The notes under the pieces are model-generated. The model had not been told where the DNA came from, did no database searches, and was given only the letters and a program-made list of their open reading frames with translations. Shown here in pieces: positions 1-9,586 of a stretch of DNA of 64,000 bases. A program made the translations under genes and the position numbers. This stretch comes from Prolixibacteraceae bacterium (GTDB lineage: Bacteria > Bacteroidota > Bacteroidia > Bacteroidales > Prolixibacteraceae), in NCBI GenBank assembly GCA_019459525.1, contig JAIBEY010000008.1, positions 25,526 to 89,525 on the forward strand, in the 5' to 3' direction. Each line of letters begins with the position of its first letter. Within the stretch, counting starts at the first letter, position 1.

Positions 1-285
1 AAGTATTATTTCTCGTATTCGACTGGCGATACGCATCTATTGTGCTACGCTACCGGCGATAATCCTTACGGACCGTTTACTTATCAGGGCGTAATCCTTA
101 CTCCGGTAGTCGGTTGGACTACCCATCATGCTATTGCAGAGTTCAAAGGAAAATGGTACCTGTTTCATCACGACAGTGTTCCTTCAGGAGGAAGAACCTG
201 GTTGCGTAGCCTGAAAGTAGTAGAACTGGAATATAATGAGGATGGAACGATTAAGACCATTGAAGGTGGTGGCGATAAGAGCTGA
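1..285 (+). CDS. GH43-family glycosidase, C-terminal end (partial)
   Basis: The reading frame is open from base 1 and ends with TGA at 283-285, so only the last 94 residues are present. They contain the pattern YSTGDTHLLCYATGDNPYGP followed by a histidine pair (TTHHAI) and KWYLFHHDS, which is typical of the last blades of the five-bladed propeller in GH43-type arabinosidase/xylosidase-like enzymes. The catalytic acids lie upstream, outside the window, so the exact substrate cannot be called. The gene is probably part of the glycan locus that continues to the right, but it is separated from it by transposase debris and a direct repeat. Confidence 0.8.
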   Translation, partial: KYYFSYSTGDTHLLCYATGDNPYGPFTYQGVILTPVVGWTTHHAIAEFKGKWYLFHHDSVPSGGRTWLRSLKVVELEYNEDGTIKTIEGGGDKS

Positions 286-301
286 TTTGTTATGAAAACC
301 A

Positions 302-571
302 TTAAATGCAATGTTTTTTTTGAAATCTCGCTTCTTTGAATACCGAAAGATATAAATTGATGTTGGTTGAATCCAGTGCAAAAACAAGAATGTTGATATC
401 AAGATCAAAATCATTATCCTTGCAATAAAGAGGTTTGGCTAGTTCGATCTGATGAGTTGCAAGAGCAGAATAGATATGCCAATCTCTGTTTTCATCAGCT
501 TTTATCAAAATCGAATACGAAACCACTTTGGTAATATCCAAATCATAAACCTACATACGTTTATGTGCATT
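302..571 (-). pseudogene. IS4-type transposase fragment (decayed)
   Basis: Reading the minus strand from about 571 gives NAHKRM, then an in-frame TAG, then VYDLDITKVVSYSILIKADE and later LVFALDSTNINLYLSVF. This is the central part of DUF4372-type IS4-family transposases, whose usual motif is FALDSTTIDLCLSVFWWAKF and includes a catalytic Asp. Only about 90 codons survive, one codon is a stop, and the homology breaks off near the FALDST block, so it is dead. The rest of the 286-946 gap holds the direct repeat at 706-763 and no other gene that I can support. Confidence 0.7.
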
Positions 572-705
572 AAAACGTCTGTAATGATCTAATAATTAAT
601 TCTTACAACATTCATGAACCAAATATAAAAACTAAAAAGGTCACCGGATAGTTCACATACCGACTGATTTATATTGTTTTATTTTGATATGATAGAAACA
701 GAGAG

Positions 706-763
706 GCCACAAAATCAATGATTTGTGGCTTCTTTATTGGGTTTGGAACCCCATTTTGTCGGG
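706..763 (+). repeat. 58-bp direct repeat, left copy
   Basis: This stretch matches 36040-36097 in the same orientation with only two mismatches. It begins with an 8-bp stem (GCCACAAA / TTTGTGGC) and ends with CCCCATTTTGTCGGG. Read on the minus strand it looks like the final bases of a tRNA acceptor stem (CCCGAC) followed by a terminator hairpin. Bases just beyond (about 764-780) read GGGTTCAAATC on the minus strand, like a T-arm, but the stem does not pair well and no complete tRNA is present. Confidence 0.75.
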
Positions 764-946
764 ATTGAATGATTTGAACCCTATTTTTAGATTTCCACTA
801 TCACATTTGCCAATTTAAAGCACTTCCCCAGATTGAAAATTAAGTTAGATAGGAGTTTTTTGAAATTTAACAAATTGTCAGAAGTGAATAATTATTCATT
901 TTCAACCCAAATTTACTACTTTTAGCTGCTACTAATTATTCAACTG

Positions 947-3745
947 ATGAACCGGTTTCGGGAACTGATACTAATACTCTTTTTGTGCTCCATTCAACTT
1001 ATCAGTTTGGGAAATGGTCTCTCATTTTCAAAGCTTTCTGTTGAGAATGGTTTGTCGAATAATCTGGTTAATGTTATTTATAAAGATTCATACGGGTTTA
1101 TATGGTTTGGCACTTTGGAAGGACTGGATCGGTATGATGGGGTAGAAATCAGGCCATATTCGTCAAAATTTCCCGAAACGGTAGAGAATGTTTATACAAT
1201 TACGGAGGATTACAGTAAGCACCTTTGGGTCGGAACCGCAACCGGGCTTTTCAGCTACAACAGTTTATTCGACAAGTTTGAAAGAATTAATATTGACAGC
1301 ACAAATATCATTGTAAAGGCTTTGTCCATATTACCCGACAGCAGTCTCTGTGTTGGCACAACAAATGGGTTATACATTGTCAATACAAAAACAAGACAAT
1401 CCGAACATTTTCTTTTGGATGATCTCAAGAACGATAAGTCAAACAGTATAACCGGTATTTTCGTTGATAATCATGGAAGTTGCTGGTTATCTACGCTTTC
1501 AGGGCTTGTGAAATATGCTGTCAGCAATAAAAAAAACGATCATTTTATCTATAAGACAGATAACGAAGATGGGTTCAACTCATTTACCTCTATTTGCAAC
1601 ATAGGTAACAAAATTTATTTGGGTACAAGTTTTAACGGTATTGTTGAATTCGATCTTTTATCAAGAACATTCTCAACAGGAATAAACATAGGTAGCAAAA
1701 TTATTCTAACGTTGCGCAGCGATAACAAGGAACGATTATTTGTTGGCACTGACGGCGGTGGATTAAAAGTGATTAATGTCCGGACTCGTATTGTTGAGAG
1801 CATCGAAACGCAGGAGAATAATCTGTCCTCCATCAGTTCTAATTCAATTTACTCCTTTTATCTCGACGAAAATAACCGGTATTGGATCGGTACTTATTCC
1901 AGCGGGGTTAATTTTGCTAAAAGTATAGCTGGAAATTTTAAACTCCATCCAATTGCTTCAGCTTATTCTGAAGCCAATAAAAGCATCCGTTCGTTTTATT
2001 TTGCTCCTGATGGCACTCAATATTTCGGAACCAGAAACGGATTTATTCAGATTAAAAAAAATGGTGTCGCCAAATTTTATCATTCGGACCTGAATGATAA
2101 AAACGGACTAAGATCAAACATTATTCTAGCTGTGTATCCATTCATGGGAGATATTTTGATTGGTACTTATGGAGGCGGTATTAGCCGGTTTTCATTAGCA
2201 GAACAACGTATTAAACCTTTTTTTGACAGCGCAACCTTTTTGCAGGGCAATGCTTATGCGTTCGATACCGATGTAAACGGGAATCTATGGATTGCAACTT
2301 TTAATGGTGTTTACAAATATTCTCCATCAGACAAAAGCATAGTTAATTTTAACAAGCAAGACAGCAGCTTGATTTGTGATGAGATATTTGAAATTTCTTT
2401 TGATTCCAAAGGCCGGTTGTGGATGGGAACCATGTTTGGAATATCTGTCGTAAATATAAAAAACGACCTGCTTGAAAAAGTTGAACTGCCCAAAACTGCT
2501 GTGAATAATTTCAAAATAAATTATGTTTATGAAGATCAGGCCGGGAATATCTGGATCTGTACTGAAAGGGGTGGGTTGATTATGGTTGATTCAGAACTGA
2601 CAATGAGCAAAACTTACCACGATACGGACGGACTTCCCGACAATTCAGTTTGTGCAATCATTGAAAGCAGTGCGGGAGAATATTGGATAAGCACATTGAA
2701 AGGGTTTTGCAAGTTAAATTCGCAGTCGCATAAATTCACAAAGTTTTCATTGTCCGATGGACTTCCAAGTCTTGCATTTACACCCGCATCTGCCTATTTA
2801 TCACAGGATGGGACACTTTATTTCGGCAATGAAAAGGGCTTGGTTTATTTTATGCCTTCTGATGCTGTAGGTACCGGCCAGAATTCAAAAATAAGGTTAA
2901 CCGATTTTTATCTTTTCGGCAAAGTTGTTAATCCAGGACCGGAATCAACATTAAAACAGGCCATTGAGGCGACCGATGAAATCCGGTTGAATGATCGTTC
3001 TAACAGTATAGGTTTTCGTTTTACAGCGCTTAATTACATCAATCCAGATGATAATGACTATCAGTACAAGTTAGAAGGATTTGACAATGAATGGCGAAAT
3101 AATGGAAGTAATAATACGGTGTTTTATGAAAAGCTGCAACCCGGCAGTTATACCTTCATGGTAAGAAACACCAATGATACTGAAATACACTCACCCAATA
3201 ATGTTGAGTTGCCAATTCTCATCCATCGATCATTGTTTAAGTCTCCTTTATTTTATGGGTTACTTATACTATTGACTTTTGTCGGCGCTTATTTAGTGAT
3301 CAATTACATTAAAAAGCTTCAGAAAGCCGGAAAAAGTATTGTTGAGGTACCACAGAAATTTGAAAAATATGGGGGCACAAAAATTCCTGAAGTCCTGAGT
3401 TCATCTATCATTAATGATTTAAAACGATATATGGATGAAAAGAAACCCTACCTGAATTCAGAATTGAAATTAGCCGATCTTGCAACTGAGATAAATTATC
3501 CGATTCATGATATTTCACAAGTACTGAATCAGGATCTAAATCATAGCTTTTCTGATTTTGTGAACAAATACCGCGTTGAAGAAGTAAAACGACGCATGGA
3601 GGATAAAGACTATCAGAAATTTACTCTCTTAGCTATTGCAGAGCAGTGCGGTTTTAACTCGAAAACATCTTTCTACCGAATCTTTAAAAATGTGACTGGC
3701 AAAACTCCTGCCGATTATCAAAAAGAGCTCAAACAATCCGAATAA
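947..3745 (+). CDS. Membrane-spanning propeller-AraC one-component regulator
   Basis: This 932-residue protein has a signal peptide (about 1-23), then a long array of two-component-regulator propeller repeats (about 30-640; recurring patterns such as WFGTLEGLDRYDG and GNIWICTERGG). A Y_Y_Y domain follows (about 680-750), then one membrane helix (about 766-787), and an AraC-type helix-turn-helix ends it (about 825-932; TLLAIAEQCGFNSKTSFYRIF). Hybrid two-component regulators of Bacteroidetes have the same sensor, but here the histidine kinase and receiver domains are absent, with only about 35 residues between membrane helix and HTH. It should sense a glycan fragment in the periplasm and act on DNA directly. 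It sits immediately upstream of susC at 4175 and most likely controls that locus. Confidence 0.9.
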   Translation: MNRFRELILILFLCSIQLISLGNGLSFSKLSVENGLSNNLVNVIYKDSYGFIWFGTLEGLDRYDGVEIRPYSSKFPETVENVYTITEDYSKHLWVGTATGLFSYNSLFDKFERINIDSTNIIVKALSILPDSSLCVGTTNGLYIVNTKTRQSEHFLLDDLKNDKSNSITGIFVDNHGSCWLSTLSGLVKYAVSNKKNDHFIYKTDNEDGFNSFTSICNIGNKIYLGTSFNGIVEFDLLSRTFSTGINIGSKIILTLRSDNKERLFVGTDGGGLKVINVRTRIVESIETQENNLSSISSNSIYSFYLDENNRYWIGTYSSGVNFAKSIAGNFKLHPIASAYSEANKSIRSFYFAPDGTQYFGTRNGFIQIKKNGVAKFYHSDLNDKNGLRSNIILAVYPFMGDILIGTYGGGISRFSLAEQRIKPFFDSATFLQGNAYAFDTDVNGNLWIATFNGVYKYSPSDKSIVNFNKQDSSLICDEIFEISFDSKGRLWMGTMFGISVVNIKNDLLEKVELPKTAVNNFKINYVYEDQAGNIWICTERGGLIMVDSELTMSKTYHDTDGLPDNSVCAIIESSAGEYWISTLKGFCKLNSQSHKFTKFSLSDGLPSLAFTPASAYLSQDGTLYFGNEKGLVYFMPSDAVGTGQNSKIRLTDFYLFGKVVNPGPESTLKQAIEATDEIRLNDRSNSIGFRFTALNYINPDDNDYQYKLEGFDNEWRNNGSNNTVFYEKLQPGSYTFMVRNTNDTEIHSPNNVELPILIHRSLFKSPLFYGLLILLTFVGAYLVINYIKKLQKAGKSIVEVPQKFEKYGGTKIPEVLSSSIINDLKRYMDEKKPYLNSELKLADLATEINYPIHDISQVLNQDLNHSFSDFVNKYRVEEVKRRMEDKDYQKFTLLAIAEQCGFNSKTSFYRIFKNVTGKTPADYQKELKQSE

Positions 3746-3977
3746 CAGAAACCCCCTGAATCCCAAATCAAAGTATTACGCAAAGAAATCTGATATTTCT
3801 GGATACAAGGGTAACCGCCAAGTCAACAAATTGGTAGTTCCAACCATTAGATTGAAAAAAATCCGTCAAAATCGAAAGTTTTTAGGTGCCAAAAAAAAAT
3901 GGAACCAACATTTTTTAACACCTCCGCTGAATGAAGTTTAAATATTTGATTGTTAGATATTTGATCTTATTAGACTC

Positions 3978-4010
3978 AAAGTGCCAATTTATAAATTGGC
4001 ACTTTTTTAG
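3978..4010 (+). terminator. Strong intrinsic terminator after the regulator gene
   Basis: A perfect 28-nt palindrome (arms AAAGTGCCAATTTA / TAAATTGGCACTTT) is followed by a run of T. It separates the regulator from susC. The rest of the 3746-4174 gap shows no gene and presumably carries the susC promoter; a weak -7-like TACATTGTGC lies near 4052-4061. Confidence 0.8.
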
Positions 4011-4174
4011 TGTTTATTAACGCTGAAGTCACGCTGGTTTAACCTTAAATTTACATTGTGCAAAGGGAACAATTCCGCTTAAAATGTAAAACTTCAAATA
4101 AAGTCAATTTTTGTTTGAAGGTAACCGATCTAAAAAATTACGAATCTAATGTTTAACATTTACAATTAAAATTT

Positions 4175-7100
4175 ATGAAAAAAAATCTGTATGAATGCCC
4201 CGACGGGAATAGCCAAAAACTAAGAAAGCTGTTTTCAACGTTGGGCACGATTGTTTTGATTGTTATGCTCGCGTTTTCTCAGGTTTTTGCCCAACAAGGC
4301 AAAACGATAAAGGGTAAAGTTATTGATAGTAGCGGATTGCCACTTCCAGGCGTTTCGGTCTCGGTAAAAGGAACTACTGTCGGAACAATTTCCAGCGGCG
4401 AAGGCACCTATACGATTAGCGTACCTGAAACTGCCAAGGTTTTGATATTTTCATTTGTAGGAATGAAAACGACAGAAGCCGTCATTGGCAATCAAACGCA
4501 AATGGATGTAACACTCTCCGAAGAAGCCATTGGGTTGGAGGAAGTGGTTGCAGTAGGTTATGGAACTCAGAAAAAAGCGACACTTTCCGGTTCTGTAGCT
4601 CAGGTGAAAGGTGAAGAGGTTTTAAAAGGTAAAGCCACAACCAACATCGCTTCTGCACTACAGGGTACTATTCCTGGTCTGACAATCACCCGTACTTCTT
4701 CCCGCCCAGGGAATGAAGGTACTGAGATTTCACTTCGAGGAGGAATCTCGGTAAATAAAACGAACCCGATGATTATTGTTGATGGTTTGGAAGCATACGA
4801 TTGGGAACTTTCACAAATTAACCCCAATGATGTGGAAAGTGTTTCTGTACTTAAGGATGCAGCGGCTGCAATCTATGGAACCAAAGCTGGTGGTGGTGTT
4901 ATTATTGTTACTACTAAAAGGGGTAAAGAAGGAAAAACCAAAATTACATATTCAGGAAGTGCGCATCTTAATTATATCGGGAATGAATTTCCTGTTGCAG
5001 ACGGCGCTACCTGGGGACAGATGTTCATCCATGCAACTGAAAATGACGCTTATGCTTTATTGAAAGATGGTCAGCCACAATATAGTTGGTGGATGTGGAG
5101 CGAGGCTGCATGGCGCTCACTCGCTGCTGGCGAGGTTTATGAAGGTGTTGAAGGTGGTAAATGGCGTCATCTAGATCCAAGTGTCGATCAGTTTGAGGAA
5201 GTTTATGGCAATACCTGGGGGCAATCTCACAACATTACACTTAGTGGCGGTACAGGAGACCTGAAGGTGATGACATCTTTGGGGTATGCCAACGACCGTT
5301 CTTTGGTTGATGTAGTTTATGATGGTCAGAAAAAATACAATTTCAGGACCAATGTTGACTATAAAGTCAATGATTGGATCAAAACTGAGTTCAATGTTTC
5401 ATTTGACAACCGTACCGTAAGTACCCCTAATAAAGGTATTGGCGAAGGAATACAGGATTTTTATGTTTTCCCGATGTATAATCCATACGGACAATTCTAC
5501 GATACTTTCGGAAGCAATAATATTTTGTCGAGATTAATTGAAGGTGGAAGGAACAATGACACCGAACAATTTATCAGACTGGGTGGAAAAGTGACATTGA
5601 ATTTAGACCAGATTACTAAAGGACTTTCGGTCAATGGAAGCGCGAATGTTCGCATCAGAAATCACAAAAAAATTGATCGTTCTACTGCTGTTACCATGTA
5701 CGACTGGTCGGGCGAAACTGTAGGTTCAACATCTGCCCCTGATTATACCCGAACTTCCGGCGCAATAAGTAAAGTAACAAGTCCGAGCGATTGCTGGGTG
5801 AAGAACACCAATGAAGATGTGCTCTTCCAATCATACAATGCCTTTGTTAATTACAGCCGTAATTTTGCTGGCCACAACGTTGGAGTAATGGCGGGTATGA
5901 CTGCCGAACAGAATGATTACCATAAATATTATGGTTTCCGTAAGAATTTGCTGGTTAATGAGTTGGATGATATCAATCTGGGAGATGCTACAACAGCTGA
6001 ATCTACCGGAGGTAGTAATCAGGAAGGACTAATTTCATATTTAACCCGATTGAATTATGACTACAAGGGAATTTATCTTTTGGAAGGTCAATTCCGCCGC
6101 GATGGTTCATCTCGTTTTAATGTCGATAACCGATGGGCTAATTTTACTGGTATTTCGGGAGGTATTCGTATTTCGGAATATGCGCCTGTAAAAAATATGG
6201 GCATTTTTAGCAACCTGAAATTACGTGCTTCGTATGGCGAAACCGGTTCTCAAACCGGAATTGGTCAATACGATTATATTTCCGGAATTTCTCAAGGTAC
6301 TACTGTTTTTGGTTTTAATGGAACGAAGATCAATACAGCATGGATCTCATCCATGACCTCCAATGAACGTACCTGGGAGCGCGTGGCAACCAAGAATTTA
6401 GGTCTAGATTTCGCTGTGTTGAATAACCGTTTAAGCGGCACATTTGAGCTCTATAACCGTGAGAATATCGGGATGTTGATTTCAATGACTTATCCTTCAG
6501 TATTGGGGACTTCTGCCCCTAAAACAAACAATGGGAACTTTGTGGCCAAAGGCTGGGAATTGGAACTGAACTGGGACGATGAAATTGGTTCTGATTTTAG
6601 TTATCGGGTTGGGGTATCATTATCTGATGCAAAAACTGAAATTACTAATTATACAGGAGCTATTGCTATTGGCTATGGGGTTAACAATAAAGTAGGTGGA
6701 AACTCATTTATAGAAGGCAAGCCGTTGAATGCAATTTACGTGTACAAAACGGATGGTTATCTTCAAACAACAGAAGAAGTGAACGCCTATTATACTGAAA
6801 TTACAAAATTGGCTGGAGGTATTCATCCAGCGCAAGGAACAGCAAACCAATTGACTCCAGGTTGTGTGAAAAAGGTTGATACAAGCGGTGATGGCAGAAT
6901 TACAACCGATGATCTAAACTATTATGGCGATGCCAATCCTCATTATTTATTTGGTGCTAATTTGAGCGCTAAGTATAAAAATTTCGATTTTTCTATGTTC
7001 TTTCAAGGAGTGGGCCAACAGTATATTATACGCGAAGGTCTTTTGTCGGCACCATTCTTTGCCATTTACACCAACCAGAATAGCACGTATTGGGGTAAAA

Positions 7101-7438
7101 CCTGGACACCGGAAAATACCAACGCACGTTACCCTATTATGTCAGGTTGGAAAGGCGGTTCCCGGACGACCTGGAACTATAAACAATACAACGATATCAA
7201 TGTAAACAACTGCTGGTATGCAAGAGCCAAGAGTATTGTTTTAGGTTATACATTGCCTAAGTCGTTATTAGATAGAGTTAATATTGAGAAACTCAGATTG
7301 TATGTATCCGGAGAAAATCTTTTCGAAATCTCGAATGTGAAGGATGGCTTTGATCCGGAAAGCAAGTCAGCATCAGGACAGGGAAATGTTGACGTATATA
7401 GCCGCACGCTCTCTTTTGGTATTGATTTGACCTTTTAA
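4175..7438 (+). CDS. SusC-like TonB-dependent outer-membrane transporter
   Basis: 1087 residues. After a signal peptide ending near AFSQVFAQ there is a carboxypeptidase-regulatory-like domain (about 44-125; KGKVIDSSGLPLPGVSVSVK). The TonB-dependent plug domain follows (about 130-240; VVAVGYGTQKKATLSGSV, then NPMIIVDG and LKDAAAAIYGTKAGGGVI), and then a beta-barrel ending in a hydrophobic strand with terminal Phe (LSFGIDLTF). This is the classical SusC architecture at normal length. It imports oligosaccharides made at the cell surface, energised by TonB-ExbBD, and pairs with the SusD lipoprotein 115 bp downstream. It is distinct in sequence from the second SusC at 24733. Confidence 0.95.
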   Translation: MKKNLYECPDGNSQKLRKLFSTLGTIVLIVMLAFSQVFAQQGKTIKGKVIDSSGLPLPGVSVSVKGTTVGTISSGEGTYTISVPETAKVLIFSFVGMKTTEAVIGNQTQMDVTLSEEAIGLEEVVAVGYGTQKKATLSGSVAQVKGEEVLKGKATTNIASALQGTIPGLTITRTSSRPGNEGTEISLRGGISVNKTNPMIIVDGLEAYDWELSQINPNDVESVSVLKDAAAAIYGTKAGGGVIIVTTKRGKEGKTKITYSGSAHLNYIGNEFPVADGATWGQMFIHATENDAYALLKDGQPQYSWWMWSEAAWRSLAAGEVYEGVEGGKWRHLDPSVDQFEEVYGNTWGQSHNITLSGGTGDLKVMTSLGYANDRSLVDVVYDGQKKYNFRTNVDYKVNDWIKTEFNVSFDNRTVSTPNKGIGEGIQDFYVFPMYNPYGQFYDTFGSNNILSRLIEGGRNNDTEQFIRLGGKVTLNLDQITKGLSVNGSANVRIRNHKKIDRSTAVTMYDWSGETVGSTSAPDYTRTSGAISKVTSPSDCWVKNTNEDVLFQSYNAFVNYSRNFAGHNVGVMAGMTAEQNDYHKYYGFRKNLLVNELDDINLGDATTAESTGGSNQEGLISYLTRLNYDYKGIYLLEGQFRRDGSSRFNVDNRWANFTGISGGIRISEYAPVKNMGIFSNLKLRASYGETGSQTGIGQYDYISGISQGTTVFGFNGTKINTAWISSMTSNERTWERVATKNLGLDFAVLNNRLSGTFELYNRENIGMLISMTYPSVLGTSAPKTNNGNFVAKGWELELNWDDEIGSDFSYRVGVSLSDAKTEITNYTGAIAIGYGVNNKVGGNSFIEGKPLNAIYVYKTDGYLQTTEEVNAYYTEITKLAGGIHPAQGTANQLTPGCVKKVDTSGDGRITTDDLNYYGDANPHYLFGANLSAKYKNFDFSMFFQGVGQQYIIREGLLSAPFFAIYTNQNSTYWGKTWTPENTNARYPIMSGWKGGSRTTWNYKQYNDINVNNCWYARAKSIVLGYTLPKSLLDRVNIEKLRLYVSGENLFEISNVKDGFDPESKSASGQGNVDVYSRTLSFGIDLTF

Positions 7439-7464
7439 TGTGTAATAAATTAATATAGAATAAT

Positions 7465-7525
7465 ATGAAACGAGTCATGAGAGATACTCTTACACTGAAG
7501 GATGATTATCCATGGCGAGTTCCAT
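7465..7525 (+). repeat. CGAG-paired leader element, copy 1 (before susD)
   Basis: The left arm ATGAAACGAGTCAT (7465-7478) and right arm ATGGCGAGTTCCAT (7512-7525) are imperfect inverted repeats with a variable 33-nt centre. The right arm ends 28 nt before the susD start. Similarity to copy 2 (11470-11529) runs on through the spacer into the start codon (CTGACAATTAAAAAC). The arms pair with CGAG opposite CGAG, giving tandem G-A mismatches. Confidence 0.75.
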
Positions 7526-7553
7526 CTGACAATTAAAAACAAATTATAAACAG

Positions 7554-9485
7554 ATGAAAACAAATAAAATCATATATGCCCTGTTCACGGGAGTTTTATT
7601 GCTAATTGGTTGTGAAGATAAATTTCTGGATCTGAAACCAACAGATTTTGAGTCCGAAGCTATCTATTTTGATAAATTATCAGATTTTGAGTATGCTGCC
7701 AACAACCTGCATACAAATGTTTATGCCTTCAATGGAAATACAACCTACCCAATTAATCATGATTGGGGTACCGATATTGTATCCGCTGGGAATGCTGAGG
7801 TTGATGGAACCAATGCTGCCGGTACTGCCGATCAATATTGGGATACGCCTTACAAATGGTTGCGCACGATCAATCAGGTTATTGAAAAAGGTGAAGCTTA
7901 TAGTAAACCAGACGAAATTGCCGGTCCCATTGGGCAAGCCTATTTTTTTAGGGCATGGCAGCATTTCTTTTTATTGAAGCGTTTTGGCGGAGTTCCAATT
8001 GCAATTAAAGTAACCCAGCTCAATGACGAAATTGTGTTGGGAAAACGAAACTCACGTTACGAAGTTATAAAACAGATTGTTGACGACCTTGATGTGGCCA
8101 TTGCTAAATTGGCTAAAATAACAGTTGTTTCTACGGGCAATGATGGACATGTTACCTTGGAAGCTGCTAAAGCATTCAAGGCCAGGGTTTGTTTGTATGC
8201 CGGTACCTGGGACAAATATGTAGGTACCAAAACTGATGGTGATGGAACATCGGCTGGAGCGGGCAGTACTAAGCCAAGTGGCTATCCATCAGTTACTGAG
8301 TTTTTGACCATGGCTAAAAATCTCTCCAAAGAGATTATCGACGGCAACCAGTTTGCACTTTGGATGGGGGTGGAAGATGTCAGCAGCAAAATTTCAGTGA
8401 AAAATCCTGAAATGTATGCTCACAACAGTTATTATTACTTATTTAACCTTGAAGGTGCCACATCAAATCCTGCTGGCTTAACCAAAGCATCAAACAAAGA
8501 ATCTATTTACAGAAGCGTTTACGATGCTGTTAATCGGAAGACTGCTACCAATTTAACTCACACATGGCCTGCGTCAATGACACAAAAACTGGCTGACATG
8601 TATCTTTGTACTGATGGTTTACCTGTACATATCTCACCTTTATTTAAAGGATACACCGATATGAATGCTGAACTAAAAAACCGCGACTACAGATATACTG
8701 CAATGGTAAATCCGGTGTTGGGATATGTATGGGGATGGGGAATGTACGGAACAGGAGCTCAGTATGATGTGGATATTACGACTTTATCGAAAGCATCCTA
8801 TTTGAATGTTCCAAATTACAGAACTTATTCTGGCGCCAGTGCCGGAGGACGGAAATTCCGTAGTGAGTTGGCTTCTGTAAAAACAGCTGGTGATGAAGGG
8901 ATGGATTTCATGCATATTCGTCTTCCTGAAGTTTATTTAATTTTTGCTGAAGCAACTTGCGAATTGGGGAACGGATCTATTTCAGATGCTGATCTTGATT
9001 ATTCGGTAAATAAAGTTCGTGCCCGTGGCGGTGTGGCTCCGTTAAATGCTGCACTTGTCGCTAAAGCTGCCAGTCTGGGTGTGCAATTGACAATGCTTGG
9101 TGAAATTCGCCGCGAACGTGCGATAGAACTTTATGGCGAAGGACAACGCTTGGCCGACCTTTGCCGATGGGGCATTGCAGTTGAAGAACTTGCAGGACAG
9201 CCTAAGTGCGGTGGATACCTTGTATCCAATGGCGTTGACTCATATATTAAGACATTAATCAATCCTCTTGACAACAAACCTGTCTATACCGAGTCAGCTT
9301 TTGCAACTCATATACTTTCTAAAGATATAGTTTACTCTTATCCGGGTTTTGCACCCACAAAAGTTGGTGCTGTAATTGCTGATGAGGCTACCAACCGGAA
9401 ATTCAGTTTGAAGAATTATTTACAACCAATTCCTACCGATCAGATTAAACTAAATCCGGAATTAAAACAGAATCCAAGTTGGTAA
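7554..9485 (+). CDS. SusD/RagB-like surface glycan-binding lipoprotein
   Basis: 643 residues with a lipoprotein signal (LLLIGC, Cys about 20) followed by DKFLDLKPTDF, the usual SusD N-terminus. The interior shows the TPR-like helical region (GQAYFFRAWQHFFLLKRFGG) and the C-terminal hallmark IRRERAIELYGEGQRLADL, then YLQPIPTDQIKLNPELKQNP at the end. It forms the lid of the SusC barrel and captures oligosaccharides at the outer membrane. Gene order susC-susD is canonical; the 115-bp gap holds leader copy 1. A strong terminator follows at 9526. Confidence 0.95.
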   Translation: MKTNKIIYALFTGVLLLIGCEDKFLDLKPTDFESEAIYFDKLSDFEYAANNLHTNVYAFNGNTTYPINHDWGTDIVSAGNAEVDGTNAAGTADQYWDTPYKWLRTINQVIEKGEAYSKPDEIAGPIGQAYFFRAWQHFFLLKRFGGVPIAIKVTQLNDEIVLGKRNSRYEVIKQIVDDLDVAIAKLAKITVVSTGNDGHVTLEAAKAFKARVCLYAGTWDKYVGTKTDGDGTSAGAGSTKPSGYPSVTEFLTMAKNLSKEIIDGNQFALWMGVEDVSSKISVKNPEMYAHNSYYYLFNLEGATSNPAGLTKASNKESIYRSVYDAVNRKTATNLTHTWPASMTQKLADMYLCTDGLPVHISPLFKGYTDMNAELKNRDYRYTAMVNPVLGYVWGWGMYGTGAQYDVDITTLSKASYLNVPNYRTYSGASAGGRKFRSELASVKTAGDEGMDFMHIRLPEVYLIFAEATCELGNGSISDADLDYSVNKVRARGGVAPLNAALVAKAASLGVQLTMLGEIRRERAIELYGEGQRLADLCRWGIAVEELAGQPKCGGYLVSNGVDSYIKTLINPLDNKPVYTESAFATHILSKDIVYSYPGFAPTKVGAVIADEATNRKFSLKNYLQPIPTDQIKLNPELKQNPSW

Positions 9486-9525
9486 TCGAATATAATTCTG
9501 AATTTTATTGAATATTAATCATTTA

Positions 9526-9570
9526 AGCAGCCGACAGTCAATTTAAAGATGTTGCTGTCGGCTGCTTTTT
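9526..9570 (+). terminator. Intrinsic terminator after susD
   Basis: A 12-bp perfect stem (AGCAGCCGACAG / CTGTCGGCTGCT) with a 17-nt loop is followed by TTTTT. It lies between susD and the GH97 gene 16 bp further on. It may therefore attenuate rather than end the operon, giving more SusCD transcript than enzyme transcript. Confidence 0.85.
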
Positions 9571-9586
9571 CAACAAATAACCAACC

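Noticed and set aside
7465-7536. Possible 23-residue leader peptide in leader copy 1
   Set aside because: Copies 2 to 4 shift frame or stop early, while the DNA arms are conserved, so a peptide is unlikely.
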